The notes under the pieces are model-generated. The model saw nothing but the letters and a program-made list of their open reading frames with translations, was not told the origin of the DNA and ran no database searches. The position numbers were made by a program, and so were the translations under genes. Of a stretch of 64,000 nt of DNA, positions 1 to 12,234 are shown one piece after another. Source of the DNA: Chlorops oryzae (Eukaryota > Arthropoda > Insecta > Diptera > Chloropidae); assembly GCA_020466095.1 (NCBI GenBank), contig CM035808.1, positions 13,389,663 to 13,453,662 of the forward strand. Reading direction: 5' to 3'. Each line of letters starts with the position of its first letter. Position 1 is the stretch's first letter.

Positions 1-639
1 GGTTAATGGACCCCGATTATTAATTAAAAATATGACGAGTGTTTATTAAAAGTGTGCGATTAATATTTAATTGATCTTAGTGAAATTAATTTTTAATTTG
101 TGGTCTAAAAACTCAATTTAAAGATCCGAAACCATTCTGAGCTGCAACAATCAACAACAGTAATTTGGACATAGCAGTACATGTTTTTATCATTAAAGTC
201 CAATTTTTTTGGGGTTTATTACTGGGATTAATTGCTTGAGTGTAGTAGCATTTCAACTCATTTCAGGAAGTGTGTCAACTGAAGCGAATTAGTCATTCTT
301 GTAAGCTCGAAATTGCAAGAAAATTGCATTTTTTTTAAACCAAATTCTTGGGAAGCATTCCGCATGAGCTCGTCGAAAATTCGTTCTGGTAAAATGATTT
401 TGATTGCTTTCATTTTGAGTCGTTTCCTTTTGCCTTGCCTTTTAAGGTTAAATTTAGATTAAGTTGACTCTTTGAATGATGATTATTACCGAGAGAGTAA
501 TTTATTTTTGGGAGCTTTGAGTCATGCTCTAAGGTTGAATTAAAATTAATTGTCGTGAGAAGTAACAAAACAATGTCCGATGCGATTTAAATTCAAAAAT
601 TTTTGCATTTTAAAGGTTTTATTTTTAAGTATATTCAAG

Positions 640-808
640 ACGGCATTAGTTGGCTGAGATGCCAATTTTAGAAGCGAGAGGACCTGGGCCCGACTCCCAG
701 CTGAGGTCTTGAATGTTGTTTAGTTTTTCTGTGCTTCTCTTTGGTTTACCATTTTTCGTGGTATCACAAATGGCGCATGAGGCGTGAGTGTGTCAACCTT
801 CATGGTGG
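640..808 (+). repeat. tRNA-derived SINE, copy A
   Basis: The head TTGGCTGAGATGCC with box-B-like GGGCCCGACTCCC resembles a tRNA promoter. It is followed by TTTAGTTTTTCTG, CTTTGGTTTACCATTTTTCG, TGGTATCACAA and a tail ending TGTGTCAACCTTCATGGTGG. The same order occurs at 58657-58846. The final CCTAAC-type end is missing or eroded here. Confidence 0.8.
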
Positions 809-1826
809 GGTTTTGAAGAGTGAAGAAAAATAATCGTAAATTTTGATTTATTCAAGAGATAATTTCTTATCACTTAATATTTGAAAATGATTGCGGGCAC
901 ATGACCGGACCATCACGACTGCATGTTGCAAAGCACAGCCTATAAATCCAATTTTCGAACACTTTTTCGAACACTTTTTCGTATTGCTGCAATGACGCGT
1001 TCAATATCAGTTTCAAAGGCGTCAATATTTTGCTGGATTGCTTGGATAAACCAATGACTTGACGTATCCTCAAAGAAATCAATCCAAGGATGTCAAATCA
1101 CATGATCATGTAGAACAAAACGATAGAGCTCTATAAGTTTTTATAACACTGATCTTGGTTATAAATAGGGTTCGAAAAAAATGCCGTAAAATTACAAAAA
1201 ATGCATCAAAAACGATCAAAAAGTGCCGTTAAAGTGTCGAAATTAATGCACCTGGGAAGTGTTCTTAATAGTGGTCTTCCCTTAAACGTTTTTTTTTTGC
1301 CTCGAAAACTTCGAAAACTCGTAATTCATGAAGGCTTACAAATTAATGAACGAAGTTTTGTATGAAAAATTTTACATTTTTGCACTTTTTCGATCTTTTC
1401 ACGTTTCAGGGAATACCCCTAATATCTTTGAATATACCCAGAAAATCAATTCAAATAATAATTTTTGAATATTGTATTGATATTTTTTGCACTGAATTTT
1501 TAATTTCAATGAACATAAAAAAACCCTCTTAAAATAAAATATTTTTTATAAGTTTAAATCCATAAGACAAAGACCTCAAAGACCTTTTTTCATAGAAATA
1601 AGCTTGGAGACTTCATCAGCGTTTTTTCAGTGGTTTTAACGAATTTTTCGTCATTTTTAGTGCATTTTTCCGAGCTCTAATTATAAATCTGTAAGACTTG
1701 AAGTCATTGTTGGGGCCTACAATATCTTTCCATGATGAATTGATAGATCTGACTGAACAAAATGACATTGAGATTTGAAATATCTGACAGCTGGTTTTTG
1801 TTTTAGTCCAGACGCTGTTATAAATA
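809..1826. other. Non-coding stretch without recognised features
   Basis: AT-rich sequence between the SINE and the mariner; nothing supported was found. The same holds for 1-639. Confidence 0.6.
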
Positions 1827-3133
1827 ACAGGTTGGCTGATAAGTCCCCGGTCTAACAAAGAAAAAACACATTTTTTTGTCAAAATTCGTTTTTATTATTC
1901 AACATAGTTCCCTTCAAGAGCGATACAACGATTATAACGACCTTCCAATTTTTTGATACCATTTTGGTAGTACTCCTTCGGTTTTGCCTCAAAATAGGCC
2001 TCAGTTTCGGCGATCACCTCTTCATTGCAGTCAAATTTTTTCCCTGCGAGCATCCTTTTGAGGTCTGAGAACAAGAAAAAGTCGCTGGGGACCAGATCTG
2101 GAGAATACGGTGGGTGGGAAGCAATTCAAAGCCTAATTCATGAATTTTTGCCATCGTTCTCAATGACTTGTGGCACGGTGCGTTGTCTTGGTGGAACAAC
2201 ACTTTTTTCTTCTTCATATGGGGCCGTTTTGCCGCGATTTCGACCTTCAAAACGCTCCAATAACGACATATAATAGTCACTGTTGATGGTTTTTCCTTCT
2301 CAAGATAATCGATAAAAATTATTCCATTCCCATCCCAAGAAACAGAGGCCATTACTTTGCCAGCGGACTTTTGAGTCTTTCCACGCTTCGGAGACGGTTC
2401 ACCGATCGCTGTCCACTCAGCCGACTGTCGATTGGACTCAGGAGTGTAGTGATAGAGCCATGTTTACATCCATTGTCACATATCGACGCAAAAACTCGGG
2501 TGTATTGCGAGTTAACAGCTGCAAACACCGCTCAGTAATCATCAACACGTTGTTGTTTTTGGTCAAATGTGAGCTCGCGCGGCACCCATTTTGCACAGAG
2601 CTTTTTCATATCCAAATATTGATGAATGATATGACCAACACGTTCCTTTGATATCTTAAAGGCCTCTGCTATCTCGATCAACTTCATTTTACGGTCATTC
2701 AAATCATTTTGTGAATTTTTTGATGTTTTCGTCGGTAACCACCTCTTTCGGGCGTCCACTTGCGTTCACCGTCCTCCGTGCTCATTTCACCACGCTTGAA
2801 TTTTGCATACCAATCAATTATTGTTGATTTTCCTGGGGCAAGAAAAATAAAAAACGAAATTATACCGGAAACTCATTATCAAGCCAAGTTTTTGCTTCCA
2901 CTGTATTTTTTCCCTTCAGAAAACAGTATTTTATTCAAAACACGAAATTCCTTTTTTTCCATTTTTTTCACAATAACAAAAGTTGCTTCACAAAAGACGC
3001 TCTTTCACAACTAATTGACTTACAACGTTAAATTTTGACACGAATATTGAAGGTTGCCACTATATAAAAATAATATGCATTTAATACAGCGACGCCATCT
3101 ATGTGTCAGACCGGGGACTTATCAGCCAACCGA
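1827..3133 (-). mobile_element. Mariner element, irritans subfamily, Himar1-like, inactive
   Basis: The left inverted repeat starts ACAGGTTGGCTGATAAGTCC at 1827 after a TA (1825-1826). The right repeat at about 3107-3133 reads inward as the same sequence, but its last bases are changed and no TA follows. The roughly 1.3-kb length fits mariner, slightly longer than Himar1. The - strand between carries transposase segments in broken order of frame, so the copy is dead. Other ends in the window show no match, so it is the only copy here. Confidence 0.93.
1895..2962 (-). pseudogene. Mariner transposase pseudogene
   Basis: Read on the - strand, a start MEKKEFRVL lies at 2962 and an end GNYVE plus stop at 1895. 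Between them are strongly Himar1-like blocks: NDRKMKLIEIAEAFKISKER (the DNA-binding helix-turn-helix), KLCAKWVPRELTFDQKQ, VTMD (first catalytic Asp, frame broken straight after), MASVSWDGNGIIFIDYLEK and VLFHQDNAPCHKSLRTMAKI (second Asp). The third Asp region is frame-shifted. At least four frame changes and an insertion near 2836-2870 separate the blocks. Confidence 0.92.
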
Positions 3134-6068
3134 GGTCTTTTATATAAAAAACTAACGCCATTCACCAACGTTTTGAAAACATTTCGATATAATATTTTTT
3201 TTACAAGAAAAATTTTTTCAACATATCTAATGCTGCTAATATCCGAAGAACAATTTTTTCATAGCTTTTTTCAAGTTATTCAATCGAAATGTTACAAAAA
3301 AAATGTTCAATTAAATATTAATAAATCATGAAGAGTGAGAGAATGTAGAGCACTCTTCCTCAACATGCAATGCATTTTAAAAGAAATAGGCTCGAAGAAA
3401 ATAGCCATTAGAAAGTCAAAAAGAATTACAGATTCTAATAAATGCAATTGGTAAATGATGTTTGCTTGCTCTTTTGCTGCTCGCAGCACGGCAGCTGTAT
3501 GTCACTGGAGAGTTTCAGCGAAGAAAAAAAAAAAAAAAAAAAACAAAAATTGCAAATTAATTCAATGAAGCTCTCTTGTAGATGCATGAAGCTAAGTCAG
3601 CGATTCGAAGACAATGTATCCCAACAAAATAATACATTCAGCATGCAAGTTGAGCACGGATCGAACGAGCAGCACGCGCCAAACTGGTTTCCCCATTGAC
3701 TTCACGGACGCACAGTGACTGCACCCAAATGACTGTCGGCGGACTGCTGCAAACCAATAGATACAACAACGGAGATATTAAGTTGCAAGCCGCGTACTTA
3801 TGACACTTTTTTTTTGCCCCTCGAAAGCTTTGCAGACTCACGAACAACAAACAAATAAAATTAAATAAAAAACAAAACAAAAAAGTCCAGTTTCGGAGTT
3901 CGGTCTGCGACAATAATTGTCATTATTATTGCATAATGATGACTTTGTATTGAAAATGTTTGCTTTAATTGTTTTCTTTGATATTCCTTTTGAGTTGTCT
4001 GATTGATTTTTCTCGTCTTATAGAGTTGAAGTAACTGTTTTCAGGATAAGAAAAAAAAAAAAATATTGGAGCAAAAATCATGATTAGTCAAGAAAGTACA
4101 CCCATGAAATTATGACGTTTGTTGCTCTTCTTCCTTTCAACAGATGCCAATGAAACATTTTAATGACAATGTCTATTGTAAGTTTTTCTTACAAAATTCT
4201 CCATTAGCTGAGTGTAACATAATGACAAGATCATAAATATGCCAGCTACATCGAACGTCAGATTGCATATATGTATAACCTGTCAGTCGGGAGTCAAAAC
4301 CAGTAGCCTTTTTCGAGAAAATTCATTGGAAGAGCTCAGAAAGCGCGATCAAACCAGATCTTGAGTGTTTGAATCGATAGAAATCTCTGCTCATCAAACA
4401 ATCCAGATGGATTTTATTGATTGGTGTGCACTCACGAGCTCCCAACGATGAGATACGATTGTTAAAATGCAGTTCTTTTTGAAAGGCTCGACATGTAGTT
4501 GTTAAATGCCTTTAGCACGAGCCTCTACTAACGAACGTTTGCGATTGAAAGCATTTTTCTAACACGCGACTTTGCCCCCGCCGGGTGGTTTGAATTTAAA
4601 GAGGAAAACAGGATCAGATGTGGCCATCTTTGAACTGAGTGTTGTGGCATAAGTTCTTCAAACTTTTTGCACTTATGTACTCATAGTTGATTGTTATGCT
4701 GTAAGTGCGGTACATTCTGGAAAGCAGGCGACAACGAAATGATGCATATGAAACGAAAGACTTAAGCAACGAACTTCATTAAAGTTGCTCGATGAATTAT
4801 ATTTTTTTAATTGCTTCTAGAGATAAAAAAAAATTACATTACATGCTAAAAAATTTGCGCTTAATTCTTGGTCGTTAAAAACCCAAATTAATATTAAGAC
4901 CGCAAATGACCTCGTTCTTTTGCTATCAGTTCCACGTAAATCACTCATAATATTCATGCTTAAAGTAGCTCAATGTGCAAAAAAAAAAAATCATTTTTTG
5001 TGTATACACAGATATGAAACTCATTTTGAACTGTGATATGTCAATTGAGACGTGAGATATACGTTTTGTCGCATTTTGTATGGAGAAAAAATATTGTGCG
5101 CACGCGCAACTTACGCATTTCTTGCTCCGCTAACGAGCTGCTGTGGACAGCATAGTAATTAAAAAGTTGGAAAATGGCAAACATCAGGAAGCTGATAAAC
5201 TTGCAGATTTACACATGATCTATTTATGAGCAAAAACTCATTTTGTTGTGGCTTGTTGTAAGGAAATTATGATGATATTTTGTTGAAATATTTTTGATTT
5301 TTTAATTTTTAAATATATTCTTTATTTCATATATTTTAAATAGTTTTTAAAATCTTTCTTATATTTAAAAAAATCTTTCTTATATTTTTTTTTTAACTTT
5401 TATTTAATTATTTTTTTATTTTTTTATTTTATTTATAAGTGCATTTGGTTTTGTTGTTGTTTTCTTTTTTTGAGCTTTTTTTGTTGACAATTTTCTATTC
5501 CTTTTCTTGGCTGTCATTTTGATCTGTCATATCTGGTTTGAAAAGCTGTTTGAAAACATTTCAAATTGCCGCTGCAGCTTGCCTAGTGCGAAGCAACAAA
5601 TGTGAACAGCAGCCAGACTTTTTGCAACATGTTGAATTTCATTTTAAGTATGTTAATTTAATTCAAATCACTTTAAAATGTATGTACGTTTGTCTTTCTC
5701 GTCTTGAAGCATGTACGTACACACATACATATTGATTAGTTAGATAACTTTATGCGACATAGGCTGTCTAGTTTTGTTGTTGTTGCTTTTATATGTATAA
5801 ATCATTTTCCATTCGCAACACGATTAGGTCTCTTGATAATGAATAACCTTCTGCAACATGTTTATATAAGTTATACGATCCATTCTGACGCATCTTTGTG
5901 CACGATGGAAATTAATATTAACTCTAATTGATTTAAATTAATCTAATACCAAAGAGGATCGTGCGTCAATCTGATCAGGTCATTGAGTCTGTGATCGATT
6001 GGTTAACATAGACAACCTCGAAGCTTAATATAAAATTTTTTAAATTTAATGTCATAGAATTCAAGCAG
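3134..6068. other. Non-coding stretch without recognised features
   Basis: Open frames are short and of low complexity. T-rich runs occur at 5290-5480. No element ends or gene signals were recognised. Confidence 0.6.
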
Positions 6069-6070
6069 TA

Positions 6071-6216
6071 CACTGTGTACTCTCCCGTTAAGCGGACACC
6101 TAGGGGACCGAAAAATATGTTCGCTTAACAGAGGTCTCCGCTTCAGAGGAAACTATTTGAGAAGCAGGAAATACTAGAGCATTCCCAAGTAGTGTCCGTT
6201 TAAGAGGAGCACACTG
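6071..6216. mobile_element. Pogo/Tigger-like MITE with TA target site
   Basis: Inverted ends CACTGTGTACTCTCCCGTTA (left) and, reading inward from the right, CAGTGTGCTCCTCTTAAACG are both followed by GGACAC and flanked by TA (6069-6070 and 6217-6218). The 146-bp body has no coding capacity. End sequence and TA flanks fit the pogo/Tigger branch of Tc1/mariner; the exact family is inferred. Confidence 0.7.
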
Positions 6217-7870
6217 TATTCTCTTCACAAAAAATTGACTAATCAAATGATCCTAAATTTAAAGAATAATTCTTCCCGTTAAGCTCTCATGCATATTCAA
6301 TAATTTACGATTTAATTATTGCTGTAAATAAAGAAATTATATGCTTCAATGCGTATTAAATGCGAGTCCATTGTCATAAAAAAAAAGCATGTTTGCCAAT
6401 TTGAAACCTGAAACGAATGGCCTAAGCTGGAAACTTGATGAAGCAATTACCGTAAAAGTTTTAACAGCCCCACCTACGTGCTTAGCTAGGTACTCCTCGG
6501 TCTTAAAAACGGATTTAAAACCTTTTACGACCGCACGCTAACAAACGATTTATGCACACAAATTAACAGCAATGCAGATTAAATGCGAAGGATGAAAAAA
6601 AAATAAAAATAAAAATAAATAAATAATAATAATAATAAAAGTTCAAATCAAAACAAAGAAAATGCACAACATGGACAGACAGCAATCATAATCGAAGTCA
6701 TACGCGCACGCAATTTGTATATACGGATTAATGTGTGGTGCATCGAAAGTCAAAGGCTTATGTTGCTGCAAGTAAATTATAATCCCAATCGCACGGCGGC
6801 CGCGCAGCATCTCTGCGAGTTTCTTAAAATTTATGAAGCGATCTACTGCAACAGAAGCAAGAGAAGACGCATCGCACGTGTGCTCGATGTGCTCGCTTGA
6901 GTCGCAAGCAATGACCATATATACGCGAGGACCAATTTGCTACGTGCAAGCGATAAAATAAAAGCAAACAAAAAAACGAAAAACGAACAAGTTAAAAAGC
7001 CAAACATAAAAAAGGCAGCATAAAGGCACAATAACGTTGGCGTAAGGAACCGAAGAACCCGTTCCTGCCGTCGTAAAACTCTTCACTGGATACATGTTGC
7101 TGCTATGCTGTTGTATGTTGCTCGCGGGCTAAGTTTTACGTTTACGTTGCGATCGTTGTATCAAAACAATCGCGTAAAAACTTCGTGAGCCTTCCAGAAC
7201 CCGCTGGAAACGAGTTCTTTTTTTCCTTTTTTTCCTTTTAACCTTTTTCCATTTCGCTGAACTGTCAAAAGGGCTTAAAGGTTCTTAAGAGAACATAATG
7301 TGCGCGCCATAATGCTGACAGCATAAGCCTGGCTTAGTGCTTCGTTTGTGGCGCGATGCAGTCAGTCTTACAGCATCAACTTCGATTAGGATCGAGAGAA
7401 AAACATCAAAATGGAAAACATAAAAAGAAAATAAATAAATAAATAAAAAATAAATAAATAAAAACGCAAAAAAAAAGGAAAAACGAAGACCATGCATTGA
7501 GCGCGCCATTTTTCTTGTCTTTCCAAAAATAGACATGACTAGATTTGACTTCTGGGACTTTGGAGCCTTTTTTTTTTGTTAGCAATCAGCTTTGCTATTG
7601 CCATCTTATGCTTTTCCTTCTTTGCCCGTAGGTTGTCTCTGGTAATTTATTTTTTCGCGCTATTTTCCATGCAGCGCAAAGTCCAAATCCAAGTAAGGCT
7701 TTTTGCGCCATTTCCAGCAAAGATTTTCTGTTATTTTTACAATATTTTTCTTAAGTAATTGAACTGTTTTGGCGCGTGTGCATGATTGATGCTAGACTGT
7801 CCTTTTTTAGGAGTCACTAGCATTTTACGTAATTAGCGGGATGAGGCTTGAATAAATAACTTATTATGGT

Positions 7871-7877
7871 CTTTCGT

Positions 7878-7916
<39 letters not shown>

Positions 7917-7922
7917 CTCTCT
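7871..7922. repeat. (CT)n microsatellite
   Basis: About 50 bases of nearly pure CT/TC dinucleotide. Shorter CT or GA runs lie near 34990-35015 and 53170-53187. Confidence 0.9.
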
Positions 7923-7939
7923 TATGCAGGGATTTAAAA

Positions 7940-8030
7940 TGGCGATAAATATTTTAAAAGCTAAAAATATCCGTTTTAGCAGGGGACAAATTTAAGAGGG
8001 ATTTTAGAAGACTTTGTAAATTGTCTAAAT
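7940..8030. repeat. Fragment related to the fold-back element at 61541-61913
   Basis: GGGATTTTAGAAGACTT followed by GTAAATTG and TAAAT here (about 7989-8030) matches 61764-61805, and the preceding CTAAAA-rich sequence is similar to the centre of that element. The outer arms are missing, so this is a remnant. Confidence 0.6.
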
Positions 8031-11000
8031 GTTATGTTCAGATTTTAAATTGCTACAATATTTGCAAGCTAGTAATTGCATTTAGAAATATTGCATATTG
8101 CATAATTTGCTCAATATGTGAATTCAGCTTTCATTTAATTGTATTTAATATAATATGCAAATATTGAAGCAATCCATTTTTTTTCTTATTTTGAATACTT
8201 GTAAATGCAACACTTGCTGCAAATTACATGAAATGTTATAACTTTCAAATTACAACTATTACATTGATATAATATTATGCAAATTATTCTATAGAAGCAA
8301 TAATCAAATGCCATGCTGGATTTTTTATGATTTCAAAGTATTTTTGTTTAACAGATAAAATAACATATTTTCAAGCCACACTAATTAGAAACATGGATTT
8401 TAAAATATCTCAAAAAATCCTTTCAAATCATATTAATTCAAATGACTGATTGATCTTAGAATTTTTATTTAATGAGTCCAAGTTCCATAAAAATTCGAAT
8501 TGCAATTTCTCATTTTTTGTTCTTTTGTTGAATTAGACTCTGAAAGGCATGACCACTTAACCCAAAGATAGCAAATTGAACTGCTCCTTGTAACTGTCAA
8601 CGCCTACAACATAATTAGCGCACGATACAAATGTTGCAGTAAAATGCGATAAAACGAACTGCAATAAATCTGAAAGGCTAACAAGCTAGGTAGAAATATT
8701 TTTTTAATTTTTTAATATTTTTTTTTATTTTTTTTTTTAACAAGATACCAAATAAAAATTCCACCATAATTGTTCATGCAAGAGAATGAGAAACACAGCG
8801 CGCAAAATTTTGTGATTATAATAATTGCCATAAATAAGCAAAGCAACGACAAAATGTAGTTTTAGCCCAGTGAGTCGCCCAGGCTCGGGAGTCTGCGAGA
8901 AAATCTCATCGAAAGCTCGGCAAGTGCATTTTTCGTAGCTTACCGCATTATCCGCGGTGTGGTGGTGCCTATTGTTGTGCAACCATTGACGAGGAATCCA
9001 ACATTTTCATAAGCCGCCGTCTGTAAATCGCTTGACCGCACAGTTTTACTACGCCGCGAAAGAAAAAGTCGAAGACAATGAGGATCTCCTCCTCGTGGGG
9101 TTGAAAAGGGAAAATGATGAGCAATTGTTGGCTTATTAAATGATCAGAAACGGAAAGCATTTGCGGCGCGCTAGTGAAAAGCCGATAATTACTACAATTT
9201 TGCTTTCAGCTCATTCGCAGCTGAAATGCGGGAAATTAATATTAATTGTAAAAAAAAAAAAAAATTATATCCAAATATTTCCTTTTCGGGAATAAATGAA
9301 GCGAATCCCCTCTTCGTCCTCGTCATCGTAGAAATTTTAATTGAAATAATATTTTAAGATCACCAGCTGACATAATTTTGTTTTTTTTTTTTTTTGTTTT
9401 TGCTAACTTAGAGTTTATAAATTTCCGAAAAAAGCGATAATTTATGGCCGAATTTTTTTGCATAAGATGACATGAGCGGATTTACCATGAAATGAGTTAT
9501 GAATTTTGCGATGGCTACCGTTTCGCATAAGCCTTGATGTGGCTCGTGCCTGGGTTCATTAGCAAAGAATACGGACGAATAAGTTCTGAAAACTCGTCGA
9601 GAAAAAAAACTAGCGGCCTTTTGGGTGAATTAAAGAAGAAAAATATAACGAAACATTCTGTAAAAAAGAACCATCAATGTTGCACGATTCATGTTGATGT
9701 GATAGAAAATGTTGCTATGCTTTTATTGGCATTTAAATGCAATTCAAGGCTACGAAATATTCTTCTAAAATAATATTTTCCGATTAAAAATCCTTCAAAA
9801 AAGCATTTGGCTTATCTCTGGCAAGAATTGACAGCAGACAGCAACTACAACAACAACAAAATTTTGACTTCATAAAACCGAAGCCTGCCAAACACGCTTT
9901 TTGGCGCGAGCTGTTCACACAGCATCTTTCTGTTTACGGTACGAGAATCTGATCCCATCCTCAACAAGTTATTCAAAGCCACAGTGGTAAAAAAAAATAT
10001 AAAAAAAATTTCCACTTCGACGGCTTAACGCTTCAGCATCTTGAATCAATAAAAACAAAAAAAAAAGGGATCGGGTAAGCATAATCCTAAAAATAAAAAA
10101 TAAAATAAAATAAAAAAGTAACCCAAAAAAAGGAAGATAAAAATGAAAAACTCGATTGCTCGAACGTAGTACGCAAGTTGCCGATTTTACGAGCGTCTGC
10201 AACGGGCCGCAACATAAAAAAACGGGTACATAAAAAGCAACAAATAAAATCAAAATAAAAATACGGCCATAAAGCATAGCCTTAACTCTCCCAAACTGCC
10301 GAGAAGCCAAACTCGAAAAAAGGTAAAAACAAAATATGGAAAAAGGCTTAAGTGCCTTCGTGTATTTTTCAGATCGTCAAGATCAACACGAACGAAACTC
10401 GTGACTCAAGGCAATAAGTTGGCCGCCATTTTGTGGCAAAGCAGTTTTGAGCTTCTCTTTGGAAATGTTAAGACGTTGTGCTAAGGCTTGATAGAGCGCT
10501 GTTAAGGAGATCAGTTTTTGAAAATAACAAAAAAATTTTAATTTGAAGCATATTTTTTGGTGCTGTGTTTCAATAAGATTTTGTTTGTAGATGCACGAGT
10601 TGATGGCGCAATTTGAACTGCAAGAAAGCTTCATTTTACATCGCACTGTAAACTTTGTCTGAACCCTAAAAGTATGCTTTAAAATTATGTCGGACAAGAA
10701 AGTATAACACTTTTCTAGCAGTTTTTCTAGTTATGTTAATGTTTGGTGGGCCTGCTCGCTAAAGTATGCTTCAAAATTGTGTAGCTAAGCGAGTTAGCTC
10801 CGGGTAGAAACATATTCGTGTGGTAAAAAAAACTGTTGCATACTTTTCTATGTTGTATCATGAAGTTTTTTTCTTTAATTCAAAATTTTATCAGTTTCGC
10901 TGAATTATAAATTATTTAAAATCAAAACAAATTAAAAACTAAAAATGAATAAATTCTTCGAAACAACATTTCAAAGCCTAGCTGCAAATGTTGCAGAACA

Positions 11001-12060
11001 TAAACATGCATCCAGTCCGTTAACATAATGTTGATGTTTTTTCGAGCGCGCTCGCTCAAACGATACCCATTCGCATGAGCATAAAACAAACACAGGTGAG
11101 AAAATTCAGTTTGAAACTGACTCTCACAAAAAGAAGTTGTTAGAGCGCACGCGTGCGTTTTTTTCGAAGTCAAAATAACCGCTTTAAAACTTTGAAAAAC
11201 ACGTTTTTCAGACAATTGAATTGTATTTGAGACAAAGAGAAAAATACAAAAAATAAAAAACAAAAAGTTTTAAAAATATTTATTATTTAACAGTGTGAAC
11301 AGTAGTGACTCTTGAAAGCCACTTTGATTAGACGCTAAGTTGATGAAGCTCTTATTAAAATCAAAACATTGTCGCTAAGCAAAATGGAGGAGATGATTTT
11401 GTGAAGACGCTAGTTGAAGAAGAGCGCGCAACATTGACTGCCTTGAAGCAAATTATAAATAACAATTTTTTTTTTTTCATATCACAACTTGTGTCACTTA
11501 TGACCTTTGCCGATGAATGCCGATGTATCGAAAGAAAATTATTTTTTAAACAGTATGCAGAAATAATTTAAAAAAAATTAACCTAAAAGAAAAATAGTCT
11601 TTGAAGACAGAGAAACAAAAGCACAGGTGTATTTTCGTGAAGACAGGCAAAATTTTGCATGCAAAAACCTCCAACCGTTGTCAAGAAAACATATTTATTC
11701 CTCAAGAAAAAAACAAAAAAAACAACCCTCAATTCTGGTGTACGATACACTTAAAGGGACTTGTGCTAAATGCCAAGTGGTGTCTTCTTGAGTAGCAATG
11801 TGACCTGCTGCTTCAACTCTTTCCGGTTTAAAACAAACGAACGAATTTATGTGCATATATAAAATTGGATGGATGTGTGCAATTTCTTGGGGTAACAAAT
11901 AATAATAGCGCACCATGTGTCTACTGAAGCATTTAATCGACGCATAAATATATCAATAATCGCAATAGTCGGGTCCCCCCCTTTCTTTGCGAAATCGAAA
12001 TCGGAATCGTTTAGCACTTTTATGCAACATTTACGCATTTATATACAAGACGCAACATAA

Positions 12061-12234
12061 ATGGATACTGTAGCCATAAAAACGGCGCCACCTCATGCGC
12101 CATTAGCTGCCAGTCAGCAGCAACAAAAGCAGCAGCAGCAACAACAACAGCAGCAATTGCAGAAAAAGCATTCGAAAAGTAGCATGGATTTTTGTTCGAA
12201 GAAAAGTGTGGGCGCTTTCTTTCAAACATGCAAG
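12061..12234 (+). CDS. Candidate first coding exon with polyQ tract (possible alternative start of echinus)
   Basis: An ATG in a good fly context (CATAAATGG) opens 58 codons: MDTVAIKTAPPHAPLAAS, then a polyQ/K stretch, then KKHSKSSMDFCSKKSVGAFF and QTCK. It ends exactly at a consensus donor, AAG|GTATGT, in phase 0. Past the donor the frame continues only to 12330. Composition is more coding-like than anything else in the first 39 kb. No homologue was recognised. Its orientation and position would suit an upstream alternative exon of ec, but the acceptor it would use was not identified. It could also belong to another gene or be chance. Confidence 0.35.

Larger units (their letters stand above)
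6219..12060. other. Non-coding stretch, apart from the repeat fragment at 7940
   Basis: AATA/AAAT repeats lie at 6600-6640 and 7430-7470. Open frames are mainly A/T-run artefacts. A chance inverted pair CGTAAAAC/GTTTTACG lies near 7073 and 7133. No gene was recognised. Confidence 0.55.

Noticed and set aside
7073..7140. CGTAAAAC and GTTTTACG, matching the GUUNUACG roX-box core, as an inverted pair
   Set aside because: The 8-base motif is expected by chance in 64 kb; it is 40 kb from the echinus-yin spacer and no longer stem surrounds it.
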